Shown here: piece by piece, positions 44,395-54,246 of the stretch | How the letters are laid out: every line of letters begins with the position of its first letter | Position numbering within the stretch: the stretch's first letter is position 1 | DNA from: Pseudomonas sp. N3-W | Lineage (GTDB): Bacteria > Pseudomonadota > Gammaproteobacteria > Pseudomonadales > Pseudomonadaceae | Assembly: GCF_024970185.1 (NCBI RefSeq) | Contig: NZ_CP103965.1 | Span: 1,546,001 to 1,610,000, forward strand | Direction: 5' to 3' | Length of the DNA stretch: 64,000 bases | The notes under the pieces: generated by a model | Databases searched by the model: none | Told to the model about the DNA's origin: nothing | Seen by the model: only the letters and a program-made list of their open reading frames with translations | Made by a program: the position numbers and the translations under genes

Positions 44395-46487
44395 AGGCTT
44401 TGGGCAAGCATTGGGCGGTTTCGTTGCTGCCGTTGTTGATGGGGATTGTAGCGTTTTTCATGGTGATCGGGCCGCGTGCGCTGGACCCGCAAAACATTGC
44501 CTGGCTCGACAGCGGCGATCCGGCGACCCATTACCTGGGCTGGGTATTTTTCCGACATTCGCCATGGACATTTCCCATTGGTCTCAATCCGTCTTATGGG
44601 CTGGAATTGGGCAATGCGATCATCTTTTCCGACTCCAATCCACTATTGGCGTTGCTGTTCAAACCCTTCAACTCAATCCTTCCGGAGACGTTTCAGTATT
44701 TCGGTTTCTGGCTGCTGGCCTGTTTTGTCCTGCAAGCCTGGTTTGCCTGGAAGATAGTCGGCCTGGCGACGCCCAATGCGGTACTCAGATTGCTGGGTGC
44801 AGGGCTGTTTGTGTTTTCGCCGCCGATGTTCTTGCGCATGGGCGGGCATTTGTCGCTGGCGGGGCATTTTCTGATTCTGGCGGCGCTGTACCTGGCGCTG
44901 CATCCCGGCGTGCAAAAGCGTCGGTTGGCCTGGGGCACGCTGCTGGCGGTAACGGCGCTGGTTCATGCTTATCTGTTGGCGATGGTGGCGCTGATCTGGA
45001 TCGCCGACCTGGCCGGCAGAACCCTTAGACAGCAACTGACGCGCCGCACGGCCATCATCGAGTTGATCGCGCTGTTTTTGCTGGTGAGTCTGTGCTGTTG
45101 GCAGGCGGGTTATTTCAGTGTCGGCGACGGCACGGTGTCCGGTGGTTTTGGCCTGTACCGCATGAATCTGCTGGCACCGATTGACTCGAACGGTTGGTCG
45201 CTGATATTGCCGGACCTGCCCGAGGGCAGTGGTGACTATGAAGGCTTCAACTACCTGGGATCAGGCACGTTGCTGTTGGCGATCTGCGCTGGCGTCGTGC
45301 TGCTGAGGCGTAAAGTCGATATGCGCAGGGTTGTGGGGCGTCTGCCGATATTGCTATTGGCGTTGATCGGCTTGCTGCTGTTTGCGCTGTCGAACGAGAT
45401 CGGCATCGGTCTGTTCAATCTGCATTACCCGTTGCCGCAAAAAATAATCAAGTGGGCGAACACTTTTCGGGCGTCGGGGCGGATGTTCTGGCCGGTGTTC
45501 TACGTCATTGTGTTTGTTGTCATTTACCTGGTGGTGCGCGGCAACCGTCCGCGTACGGCCGGATGTTTGCTGGCGGTGGCACTGTGTGTTCAGGTGGTGG
45601 ACACCCACAGCGGCTGGGTCGGGGTGCGAGAAGCCCGCATGATGACGCCCGCTGCCCAGTGGCCCACCACGTTGCATGACCCGTTCTGGGCCAGCGCCGC
45701 TACGCACTACAGGAATATTCGTTCATTGGCGCCGCAGAACCAGTCGGACACCTGGCAGCCCCTGGCCAGTTATGCGTCCACTCACGGGCTGAACACCGAT
45801 GCGGTTTATCTCGGGCGCATGGGCAGCCAGGCGCTTGAACGCGCTCAACAAAAAGCGCAACAGATGCTGGCGACCGGGCGGTACGACGCGGACTCGCTGT
45901 ATATCCTCGACGAGAAATCCATGCTGGAGGCGGTAAAGACCGTCAACAGCGATAGCGACCTGCTGGCCCGCGTGGATGGGCTGGTGGTGTTGGCGCCGGG
46001 CTGGAAACATTGCGCCCAATGCCTGTCGATGGAAGACGAAGGCCGGTCCATGCAGGTAGTCCCCATGATCAAGCTGGGGCAACAGCAAGTGTTCAATCAC
46101 AAGACGTATCACCTGGCCCAAGGCTGGTCGCCCCCTGAAGCCTGGGGCACCTGGTCGCAAGGAAAGAATGCCGAGATTCTGTTGCGAGTGCCGCCTCAAG
46201 CTCAGCGCCTTGTGATCGAGGCGCTGGCCTTCGTACAACCGACACACCTTGAACAGAACGTGGTGTTTAGCATCAACGGCATTCACGCCTTGTCTACCCG
46301 TCTGACACAGCTTCAAGGCAATCGCATTGAAATTGCGCTGACCCCGGCCATTCAGCAAGCCGTCGCCAGCGACACCATGATGCGCATTGAGGTGCAGTTA
46401 CCCGACGCCATCAGCCCGAAACAACTGGGGCTCGGCGGCGACGAGCGGGTGATGGGCCTTGGCATGAAGTCGCTGACAGTGCAGTGA
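44391..46487 (+). CDS. DUF6311-type large membrane protein
   Basis: 698 residues. The first 400 residues contain about ten membrane spans, with a long soluble C-terminal part (LAPQNQSDTWQPLASYAST onward). This is the layout of GT-C glycosyltransferases and O-antigen modification enzymes; the DUF6311 name is from memory. Partnership with GtrB-like and GtrA proteins suggests it transfers the flipped sugar outside the inner membrane. Confidence 0.75.
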   Translation: MKALGKHWAVSLLPLLMGIVAFFMVIGPRALDPQNIAWLDSGDPATHYLGWVFFRHSPWTFPIGLNPSYGLELGNAIIFSDSNPLLALLFKPFNSILPETFQYFGFWLLACFVLQAWFAWKIVGLATPNAVLRLLGAGLFVFSPPMFLRMGGHLSLAGHFLILAALYLALHPGVQKRRLAWGTLLAVTALVHAYLLAMVALIWIADLAGRTLRQQLTRRTAIIELIALFLLVSLCCWQAGYFSVGDGTVSGGFGLYRMNLLAPIDSNGWSLILPDLPEGSGDYEGFNYLGSGTLLLAICAGVVLLRRKVDMRRVVGRLPILLLALIGLLLFALSNEIGIGLFNLHYPLPQKIIKWANTFRASGRMFWPVFYVIVFVVIYLVVRGNRPRTAGCLLAVALCVQVVDTHSGWVGVREARMMTPAAQWPTTLHDPFWASAATHYRNIRSLAPQNQSDTWQPLASYASTHGLNTDAVYLGRMGSQALERAQQKAQQMLATGRYDADSLYILDEKSMLEAVKTVNSDSDLLARVDGLVVLAPGWKHCAQCLSMEDEGRSMQVVPMIKLGQQQVFNHKTYHLAQGWSPPEAWGTWSQGKNAEILLRVPPQAQRLVIEALAFVQPTHLEQNVVFSINGIHALSTRLTQLQGNRIEIALTPAIQQAVASDTMMRIEVQLPDAISPKQLGLGGDERVMGLGMKSLTVQ

Positions 46488-46555
46488 AAACGCTGATGGA
46501 CGCCATCCCCCGGCCTTTCTACACTGGCCCGGAGTCTTGGGGACGGGGGTAATGG

Positions 46556-47485
46556 ATGAATCGTAACGAATTGCGCAAGGCCGACATCAATCTGATGGTG
46601 GTGTTCGAGACCTTGATGCTCGAACGCAACGTCACCCGGGTGGCCGAAAAACTGTTTCTCGGCCAGCCCACCATCAGCGCCGCACTCAATCGCTTGCGGG
46701 CGATGTTCAACGATCCACTGTTCATCCGCGTCGGCCACCGCATGGAGCCGACCGCTCGGGCCGAAGAGTTGATTCAATACTTGTCGCCCGCTCTGGATTC
46801 GCTGTCGGTGGCCCTGAGCCTGACCCACCATTTCGACCCGGCTACCAGCACCATGACCTTCCGCATCGGCCTGTCGGACGATGTCGAGTTCGGCCTGCTG
46901 CCACCCTTGCTGCGGGCTTTGCGTCAGGAAGCGCCGAAAGTGGTGTTTGTGGTGCAGCATGTCGATTACTGGCGCATTCCCGACCTACTGGCCTCCGGTG
47001 ACATCACCGTCGGCATCAGCCAGACCCGCGGCCTGCCGGCCAATGCCAAGCGCAAGTTGTTGCGGCACATCCAGCCCAGTGTGTTACGGGCGGACAAATC
47101 CGACACGCCGCTGACCCTGGACGAATATTGTGCCCGGCCCCATGTGCTGGTGTCTCACACCGCCAACGTCGCCGGGTTCGCCGATGAATGGCTGTCGGAA
47201 ATGGGGCGTTCACGTCACGTCGTGTTGTCCGTGCCGCAATACAGTGCCTTGCCGGCGCTGCTGGCCGGGACCGATCTGATCGCCAGCCTGCCCGACTACA
47301 CGGCCGCGGCGATGGCTGCGTCCGGACAATTGTTCAAGGAGCCGTTTCCGTTCAAGACACCGACCCTGGACCTGTCCATGGTCTGGCTCAGCCATGTCGA
47401 CGCCGACCCCGCCGAACGCTGGTTACGCTCGCGCCTGGAGGCGTTCATGAGCGAACACGGCCTGAGCGACGCGCCCGATCCTTAA
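46556..47485 (+). CDS. LysR-family transcriptional regulator
   Basis: 309 residues. It begins MNRNELRKADINLMVVFETLMLERNVTRVAEKLFLGQPTISAAL, the NodD/LeuO-like branch of LysR HTH sequences. It is 68 bases after the DUF6311 gene and 24 bases before the LtrA gene, which it may share a transcript with or control. The inducer is unknown. Confidence 0.9.
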   Translation: MNRNELRKADINLMVVFETLMLERNVTRVAEKLFLGQPTISAALNRLRAMFNDPLFIRVGHRMEPTARAEELIQYLSPALDSLSVALSLTHHFDPATSTMTFRIGLSDDVEFGLLPPLLRALRQEAPKVVFVVQHVDYWRIPDLLASGDITVGISQTRGLPANAKRKLLRHIQPSVLRADKSDTPLTLDEYCARPHVLVSHTANVAGFADEWLSEMGRSRHVVLSVPQYSALPALLAGTDLIASLPDYTAAAMAASGQLFKEPFPFKTPTLDLSMVWLSHVDADPAERWLRSRLEAFMSEHGLSDAPDP

Positions 47486-47509
47486 TTCCAACAAGCCGGA
47501 GGCCTCCCC

Positions 47510-48700
47510 ATGACCCCATCCCGTTCGTTGTTGCGTGGGCGCGGCAGCCAAGACAGCGGCAAGGTCGGCATGGTCGAGTTGTTTTTCGACCTGGTGTTCG
47601 TGTTCGCCGTGACCCAACTCTCGCATTCCTTGCTCGCGCATTTGTCCATGACCGGCGCGGTGCAGGTGGCGTTGTTGATGGTCGCGGTGTGGTGGGTGTG
47701 GATTTTCACCTCATGGATCACCAATTGGCTCGACCCGGAAAAACTGCCGGTGCGCCTCGGCCTGTTCGGCTTGATGATTGCCGGTCTGTTGCTGTCTTCA
47801 TCGATTCCCAAGGCATTTACTGATCACGGGCTGATGTTCGCTGGCGCGTTTGTGTTCATGCAGGTGGGACGCACGTTGTTCGCGATCTGGGCGGTGCGCG
47901 GCGAAGCGTTGAACATGACCCGCAATTTCCAGCGGATCCTCGCCTGGCTGGTGCTGTCCGGGGTGTTCTGGATCGCTGGCGCGTCGGTCGAGGGTGAGCA
48001 ACGTCTGGCGTTGTGGGCGGTGGCGCTGCTGATCGAACTGATCTCGCCGTCGCTGTATTTCTGGGTGCCGGGGCTGGGCCGTTCGACGCTCACCGACTGG
48101 AACGTCGAAGGCAATCACATGGCCGAGCGCTGCGGTCTGTTCGTGATCATTGCGCTCGGTGAATCGCTGCTGGTTACCGGCGCGACCTTTGCCGAACTGG
48201 CGTTGAGCCTGCAAGGCGTGGCGGCTTTTCTGGTGGCCGTACTCGGCAGCATCGCAATGTGGTGGGTGTATTTCGACAGCGGCGCCGAACGCGCTCATCA
48301 CCGCATCGTTCATTCGGCAGACCCCGGCCGGCAGGCGCGAATCGCCTACACCTACCTGCATGTACTGATCGTCGCCGGGGTGATCGTCAGCGCCGTGGCT
48401 GATGAACTGGTGCTGGTGCACCCGGATCACGCCAGTGATGCGGGCATCATCGCGATCATTGCCGGGCCGTGGCTGTTCTTGTTGGGTAATGCGTTGTTCA
48501 AGTGGGTGATGGCGGATCGGCTGCTACCGCCGTTGTCCCATCTGGTCGGCCTGGGGTTGCTGATCGTGTTGTTGCCGCTGGCGTTGAACCAGTTGTTTTC
48601 GGTATGGGTACTCGGGGCGCTGACCACGGCCGTGGTGATGTTGGTGGCCGCTTGGGAAACCCTGGCGCTGCGTCAGTCGCTGCCAGCATCCGGCCACTGA
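47510..48700 (+). CDS. Low temperature requirement A (LtrA) family protein
   Basis: 396 residues with about 12 membrane spans; the N-terminal KVGMVELFFDLVFVFAVTQLSHSLL is the LtrA signature. LtrA was named for growth at low temperature in Listeria; its activity is unknown. It starts 24 bases after the LysR gene. Confidence 0.88.
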   Translation: MTPSRSLLRGRGSQDSGKVGMVELFFDLVFVFAVTQLSHSLLAHLSMTGAVQVALLMVAVWWVWIFTSWITNWLDPEKLPVRLGLFGLMIAGLLLSSSIPKAFTDHGLMFAGAFVFMQVGRTLFAIWAVRGEALNMTRNFQRILAWLVLSGVFWIAGASVEGEQRLALWAVALLIELISPSLYFWVPGLGRSTLTDWNVEGNHMAERCGLFVIIALGESLLVTGATFAELALSLQGVAAFLVAVLGSIAMWWVYFDSGAERAHHRIVHSADPGRQARIAYTYLHVLIVAGVIVSAVADELVLVHPDHASDAGIIAIIAGPWLFLLGNALFKWVMADRLLPPLSHLVGLGLLIVLLPLALNQLFSVWVLGALTTAVVMLVAAWETLALRQSLPASGH

Positions 48701-48773
48701 ACGGTGGCCCTGATACCGGGCAGCGCTGTGGTATATACGTACGATCTTTCTGCCAATCCGCTGGAGCACCTTC

Positions 48774-49139
48774 ATGCCTCACCTGCACATGGAATATACC
48801 GCCAACCTGCCGGAGCTGAACGCTGATGTGGCGTTGATCCGGCTCAACAATACATTGGTGGCTTCCGGTCAGTTTGCCGCGGAGTTCGACATCAAGAGCC
48901 GTGCGGTCAAGGTCCAGACCTTCAAGGTCGGTACGGCGTTGGGTGAACGGGGTTTCGTGCATGTGAAACTGGCGCTGCTCAGCGGCCGCTCAGCGCAGAT
49001 CAAGAAGCAGTTGTCCGACAGCTTGCTGGCGGTGGTGCACGATCTGTGTGAGTGGCCAGCAGGTGTTGAAGTCCAGTTGTGTGTGGAAATCCTCGATATT
49101 GATCGTGATTCCTACAGCAAGACCGCCATTGGCCACTGA
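48774..49139 (+). CDS. 5-carboxymethyl-2-hydroxymuconate delta-isomerase (CHMI)
   Basis: 121 residues, tautomerase-like, starting MPHLHMEYTANL with the catalytic Pro as residue 2 after removal of Met. In homoprotocatechuate breakdown it isomerises the ring-cleavage product, but no other hpa/hpc gene is in this window, so its local role is uncertain. Its stop is three bases before the end of the convergent LysR gene. Confidence 0.87.
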   Translation: MPHLHMEYTANLPELNADVALIRLNNTLVASGQFAAEFDIKSRAVKVQTFKVGTALGERGFVHVKLALLSGRSAQIKKQLSDSLLAVVHDLCEWPAGVEVQLCVEILDIDRDSYSKTAIGH

Positions 49140-49142
49140 GTT

Positions 49143-50078
49143 TCAGGCCGCTTGCTGCTCGGCGCAGGCCTTGATCACTTGTTCACGCAGCCAGACGTTG
49201 GCACTGTCCTGATCCAGGCTTTGGCACCATTGCATGTCCAGCGTAAAACCCGGCAAACCATTGGGCGCTTCGCAGTGTTTGAATACGGCCTCGCTGGCCA
49301 GTAAACGCTGGATGCGCCGGGGCAAGGTGACGATGAAATCGGTGCCGGTGATCAGCTTCAGTGCCGCGCTGTAACTGTTCGAGCGTGCCACGATCTGCCG
49401 TTTCTGTGCCTGGCGCGCCAGCCAGCCATCGACCATGTTGGTGGTGGAGGTCCAGGGCGTGGGGAAGACATGCCGGCGTTCGGTGAATGCCTTGAGGCTC
49501 AGGCGCGACTCCATCGGTGTGGCGCGTTTGTCGAAGACGCAGACAAGGTCGTCTTCAAGCAGCATGCGCGATTTGAAATCGGTGTGATTACGATGAAAGT
49601 TCGGGCCGAAACAGACCACCAGGTCGAGGCTGCCGTCGCGCAGCTCCTCGGCCGGCACGTCGGTTTCGAACTTGTGCATGTTGACCATCACTGGCAGGTC
49701 GGCGAAATCAAAAGTCTTGAGCAGGCGTGGCAGAATCAACTGCTCGAAGTATTCCGGTGCGCAGATATTGAAGGTGACGGGCTGGCGGGTCGGGTCGAAC
49801 GCCTGGGCGCCTGCGTGACACAGGTTGATGCTTTCGAGGATTTTCAACACATGGCCATACATGGTGCTGGCCTTGTAGGTGGGGCGCATGCCGGTGCGAG
49901 TATTGATGAACAACTCGTCTTCGAAACTGGTGCGCAGTTTTTTCAGGCAGTAACTGACGGTGGACTGGCTGACGAAGAGGGCCTCAGACACACCGGTGAC
50001 GCTGCTTTGCTCATACACGGCGACAAACACCATGAGATCTTGCATATCGAGCTTTCTAAGCAAGTTACTGTTCAGCAT
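49143..50078 (-). CDS. LysR-family transcriptional regulator
   Basis: 311 residues. HTH near 10-65 (LDMQDLMVFVAVYEQSSVTGVSEALFVSQSTVSYCLKKL), effector domain complete. Convergent with CHMI and upstream of a 214-base gap (50079-50292) that holds no other gene. Its target is not evident; it is not divergent from anything close. Confidence 0.88.
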   Translation of the reverse strand: MLNSNLLRKLDMQDLMVFVAVYEQSSVTGVSEALFVSQSTVSYCLKKLRTSFEDELFINTRTGMRPTYKASTMYGHVLKILESINLCHAGAQAFDPTRQPVTFNICAPEYFEQLILPRLLKTFDFADLPVMVNMHKFETDVPAEELRDGSLDLVVCFGPNFHRNHTDFKSRMLLEDDLVCVFDKRATPMESRLSLKAFTERRHVFPTPWTSTTNMVDGWLARQAQKRQIVARSNSYSAALKLITGTDFIVTLPRRIQRLLASEAVFKHCEAPNGLPGFTLDMQWCQSLDQDSANVWLREQVIKACAEQQAA

Positions 50079-50292
50079 CCGTTCTGTCTCGCTCTGCTCC
50101 TTGCGCTGACTGTGCGCAAACGTGTGCGAATGATCCTAACGGAACGATGGTGCCAGGAGAATGCCCTGTAAGACCTTTCACGTTCAGTTGTGGGACAGAA
50201 AATGTTATGAACACGACCTGTTAATTTTCACCCATGCAAATATGGCCAGAGGCCTCTAGCCTCTGCACCAAGTCGGGGCGACTGATTCGTGG

Positions 50293-51477
50293 TTAACGCA
50301 TGTGTTTGGCGTAGTGCCGAGGGTCGAAGCGCAGCACCATTGCAATCATCACCACCATCACAGCGGTCAGCGACCACCAGGCCCATTCGAAGCTGCCGAG
50401 CTGGTCGCGGATCATCCCGGCAATCAGCGGTGATAGGCCGGCGATCAGGTAGCCGATGCCTTGTACGAAAGCCGTCAGGCCGCCGGCCCTTTGCGGGTTG
50501 TCCAGGTGGTCCAGCGACACGATCAGGCTCATCGGGAACAAGCCGCCAATACCCAGTCCCAGCAGGCACGGCCACAACAGGCTCAGGTGCTGCGGGCTGA
50601 GAATCAGGCCGACGAAGCCAGCGATGATCAGCCCCAGCAGCGCCACCAGCACCAGGCGCCGATCACGGCTACGGTTGGCGATGGCCGGGGTCAGCAGACC
50701 GGACACCACTTCCATCGCGGTCAAAAAGCCCAGCAGCAAACCGGCGTCCTGTTCGCTCCAGCCTTTTTCCACGTAGTACGGCGCCAGCCAGGCCAGCACG
50801 CAAGTGTAGGACGCCGTGCCCAAGCCGAAGAAAATCGCCAGCAGCCAGGCGCGGGAGTTGGCGAAGAATGAGGCCTGGCGTTGAGTCGGCGCGGCCAGTG
50901 CCGGAGCGTGACTGCGCTGACCCAGCCAGAACAGCAACGCCACAAACGCCAGCACCGCCCAGATCGCCAGGCCCATGCGCCAGCTGTCGGTCCGTACCAT
51001 CACCAACGGCGCGAACGAGGCGGCAATCGCCGCGCCACCCATGATCGAGGTGACGTAGAGCCCCATGCACAGCGCGACATTGTCGCTGAAGCGGGATTTG
51101 ATCAGCGCCGGCATCAACGCCTGGATCAGCGCAATACCGACTCCGGCGACGATGGCACTCAGGATCAGCTCGGCCGCCGAATCGAGGAACAGCCGCGACA
51201 CCGTGGCAACCCCGATAATCAATAATGACAGCACCACTGTGCGCTGTTCCCCCAGACGCCGACTGAGCGCGATGCCGAAGAACATCGCCAGCCCCATGGC
51301 CATCACCGGCAACATGGTCAACAACGATGCCAGGCTGAAACTCAGCGGGATGTCACCGCGAATCGCCGACAGCAATGGCCCGACAGCTGCCATGGACGGA
51401 CGCAAATTGAGCGCAACCAGAATAATGCTGACCATCAGCCAGACGGCGGGGCGGGACGCGGCGCGAATGTTTTCCAT
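50293..51477 (-). CDS. CynX/NimT-family MFS transporter
   Basis: 394 residues, 12 membrane spans, opening with LNLRPSMAAVGPLLSAIRGDI, the CynX family signature (CynX was named from the E. coli cyanate operon). The substrate is unknown. Divergent from the glutamine synthetase-like gene across 482 bases (51478-51959), where I see no gene. Confidence 0.88.
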   Translation of the reverse strand: MENIRAASRPAVWLMVSIILVALNLRPSMAAVGPLLSAIRGDIPLSFSLASLLTMLPVMAMGLAMFFGIALSRRLGEQRTVVLSLLIIGVATVSRLFLDSAAELILSAIVAGVGIALIQALMPALIKSRFSDNVALCMGLYVTSIMGGAAIAASFAPLVMVRTDSWRMGLAIWAVLAFVALLFWLGQRSHAPALAAPTQRQASFFANSRAWLLAIFFGLGTASYTCVLAWLAPYYVEKGWSEQDAGLLLGFLTAMEVVSGLLTPAIANRSRDRRLVLVALLGLIIAGFVGLILSPQHLSLLWPCLLGLGIGGLFPMSLIVSLDHLDNPQRAGGLTAFVQGIGYLIAGLSPLIAGMIRDQLGSFEWAWWSLTAVMVVMIAMVLRFDPRHYAKHMR

Positions 51478-51959
51478 GAACAGACCTTCAAGAGCGAGGG
51501 CCTGATTAGGCGGGAGAGGGCGGACAGCGGCAAATCAGAAAGTCTGGAGTGGTATTTAGAAATTAAATACTTCAGGCGCCGCGCCGATCTCCCACAATGT
51601 TTAGCCAGCCCACAACCAATGTTCTTCAAATCCACATTTAACGACTTATGCCACCGTGTGACGCTGCCGCTCTCTGTTTTATCTGCGGTTCTCCCCATGG
51701 ACGATTGGCCAGTCGCAATCCACACCCAGGCAACGGGCGCATATACGTCCAGTCTCGGTCGTCGATTCACGCCTGCCACGGCTCCCAATCTCTGCGCACT
51801 TCCATCCGAACTGGCCTTCTGGGCGCTGTGGCATTGTCGCCACGCGCGACCACCGGATTCCTACATCTCCCGCTGACTGTTCATACCTCGCTCGCGCCAT
51901 GCCCGCGATTAAAGTGGTGGCGCCTGCACGCCTGTCCGATACGGAAAAAAGAGAATCCC

Positions 51960-53342
51960 ATGAGTTGCGCCACGACCGATTTTGCAAACAAACAGCAAGC
52001 CCTGGACTTTCTGCAACAGAACCCGGATATCGAGATGTTCGAGTTATTCATCCTCGACAACAACGGTGTGCCCCGCGGCAAGTTGTTGCACCGCGACGAA
52101 CTATTGGCGGTGTATGAAAGCGGTCGTCCACTGCCCAGCACCATTCTCGGCCTGACCATCAATGGCGATGACGTGGAAAACTCCGGTCTGGTGTGGGACG
52201 TCGGCGATATCGATTGCCGTGCCTACCCGGTCAGCGGCAGTTTGCAGCGCATGCCGTGGCGCCTGATTCCTACGGCGGCGGTGCAGGTCAGCATGCACCC
52301 CGAGGAAGGCATGCCCGCCACCATCGCCGACCCCCGGCATCTTTTGGCGAAAGTCATCGACGGTTTGCAGGCCGATGGCTATTACCCGGTGATGGCGGCG
52401 GAACTGGAGTTCTACCTGCTGGATCAGCAGCGTGACAGCCAGGGGCGACCACAACCGGCGCGTGATACCGATGGCGCACGACCGCGAACCACTCAGGTCT
52501 ATGGGCTGCGCGAGCTGGAGCAGATCGAACCGTTTCTGGCCGATCTCTACAGTGCCTGCAAACTGCAAGGCATCCCGGCACGTACGGCAATTTCCGAATA
52601 CGCGCCGGGGCAAGTGGAAATCACCCTCGAACATCGCAGCGATGCCTTGCAGGCCATGGACGAAGCGGTGCGCTACAAGCGCCTGGTCAAGGGCGTGGCA
52701 CACAAGCACGGGATGGCCGCCTGTTTCATGGCCAAGCCTTTTGACGACCTGGCCGGCACCGGCCTGCACATGCACGTCAGCCTGGCGGACAAGGACGGCA
52801 ACAATCTGTTCGCCAGCGAAGCCCCTGATGGCACACCGCTACTCAGGCATGCGGTGGGCGGCATGCTAGGCACCTTGCTTGATTCGCTGTTGCTGTTTTG
52901 CCCGAACGCCAACTCCTATCGGCGTTTCCAGACCAACAGCTATGCGCCGCTGGCTGCCACCTGGGGCGTGGACAATCGCACCGTCAGCCTGCGCGTGCCC
53001 GGCGGCCCGGCGTTTTCGCGACATATCGAACACCGTATCTGCGGGGCCGACGCCAACCCGTACCTGGCGGCTGCGGCGATTCTGGCCGGGATCCATCGCG
53101 GCATTCGTGAACAACTGGACCCCGGCGCGCCAGTAGAAGGCAACGGTTACGCCCAGGCCACCGAGTTACTGCCCACCGACTGGCTGACGACATTGCGCGC
53201 CCTGGAAGACTCGCAGTGGGCGCGAGGCGCCTTCGGCACGCCCTTCCTCGGCGTGTACCTGGCGGTGAAGCGTGCGGAGTATCGCCAATTCATGGGGGAG
53301 GTGGGTGAGCAGGACTGGCGCTGGTATTTGCACCAGGCTTGA
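51960..53342 (+). CDS. Glutamine synthetase-family gamma-glutamylpolyamine ligase (PuuA-like)
   Basis: 460 residues, full length. GS catalytic landmarks: AAELEFYLLD, YAPGQVEITLEHRSD, GTGLHMHVSL, and RICGADANPYLAAAAILAGI. Pseudomonads have several such paralogues acting on putrescine, spermidine or other amines rather than ammonia, and the Tyr adenylylation site of GlnA is not recognisable. The ATG at 51960 is chosen over the upstream open frame because homology starts there. Confidence 0.85.
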   Translation: MSCATTDFANKQQALDFLQQNPDIEMFELFILDNNGVPRGKLLHRDELLAVYESGRPLPSTILGLTINGDDVENSGLVWDVGDIDCRAYPVSGSLQRMPWRLIPTAAVQVSMHPEEGMPATIADPRHLLAKVIDGLQADGYYPVMAAELEFYLLDQQRDSQGRPQPARDTDGARPRTTQVYGLRELEQIEPFLADLYSACKLQGIPARTAISEYAPGQVEITLEHRSDALQAMDEAVRYKRLVKGVAHKHGMAACFMAKPFDDLAGTGLHMHVSLADKDGNNLFASEAPDGTPLLRHAVGGMLGTLLDSLLLFCPNANSYRRFQTNSYAPLAATWGVDNRTVSLRVPGGPAFSRHIEHRICGADANPYLAAAAILAGIHRGIREQLDPGAPVEGNGYAQATELLPTDWLTTLRALEDSQWARGAFGTPFLGVYLAVKRAEYRQFMGEVGEQDWRWYLHQA

Positions 53343-53460
53343 GTGTCGTTCTCACATGGACTTCGCTTGACCGACCCTCATCGCGACAGGCTTCGACCTT
53401 TTTTTCACGCACGCTTCGTTAATCTGTGGCCAAGAGGATTACCCACCAGAGCCAGTGCAC

Positions 53461-54123
53461 ATGTCCGCGCAATCGTCATCCGCTATCGAGCTTGAGTTCG
53501 CCCGACGTCACGATCAGGAGCACGCCCGCGTCTGCCAGCAGCCGCAGCGTCGTGGCTTGATGGGGCGTCTGGCGTTCCGGCGCGAGGAGCAACTGGTGCG
53601 CAACGCGCTCAAGGTCGCTGGCGAGCCGGGCCTGATTGTCGATGTGGCCTGTGGTGCCGGGCGCTTCTGGCCGGTGCTGGCCGAGCATGGCAACCGGGTG
53701 ATCCTGGCGTGCGCCCTGTCCCAGGAGATGCTTGATCACGCCCGCACGCATCACCCGAAAAGCCTGCTCGAACGGGTCAAGACGTTCCAGAGTTCGGCGT
53801 TCACCATCGGTTTGCCGGCGAATGCGGTGGATTGTATTTTTTGCATGGAACTGTTTCGGCATATTCCCCGTGCCGAAGACCGTCTGGCGGCACTTGCAGA
53901 GTTCCATCGCGTCAGCCGTGACACAGTGATTGTCGCCGTCGAACTTGAAAGCCGTTTTGCCCGCCAGTCAGTCGCCGCTCAGGGTTTTGCCCCCCAGCCG
54001 TTGGCGCTCAGGGCTGAGGTAGAGGCCGGGTTCAGGCAGGCGGGGTTCAGCCTGATCAGCCATCAGGACTTCTTTCCCGGTTGCGCATCGATGCGTGTCT
54101 ATGTGTTGCGCAAGGCCGGCTAG
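53461..54123 (+). CDS. Class I SAM-dependent methyltransferase
   Basis: 220 residues from the ATG at 53461 (a GTG two codons earlier is possible). The SAM motif LIVDVACGAGRFWPVL lies at about 59-75, with DCIFCMELFRHIPRAEDRLAAL further on. The substrate is not identifiable. Single gene, 118 bases after the ligase and 123 bases before rnd. Confidence 0.85.
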   Translation: MSAQSSSAIELEFARRHDQEHARVCQQPQRRGLMGRLAFRREEQLVRNALKVAGEPGLIVDVACGAGRFWPVLAEHGNRVILACALSQEMLDHARTHHPKSLLERVKTFQSSAFTIGLPANAVDCIFCMELFRHIPRAEDRLAALAEFHRVSRDTVIVAVELESRFARQSVAAQGFAPQPLALRAEVEAGFRQAGFSLISHQDFFPGCASMRVYVLRKAG

Positions 54124-54246
54124 TCTCCTCCTGTAAGATCATTCTTTTCATTCAGCAGGCTTTTTCGCACAAGTGGCGGGTCAGCGGATGCGCGGAAATC
54201 GCCGGGGGCGATATATACTGCGCGCCATTCTTCAAGGGAGAGCCGT

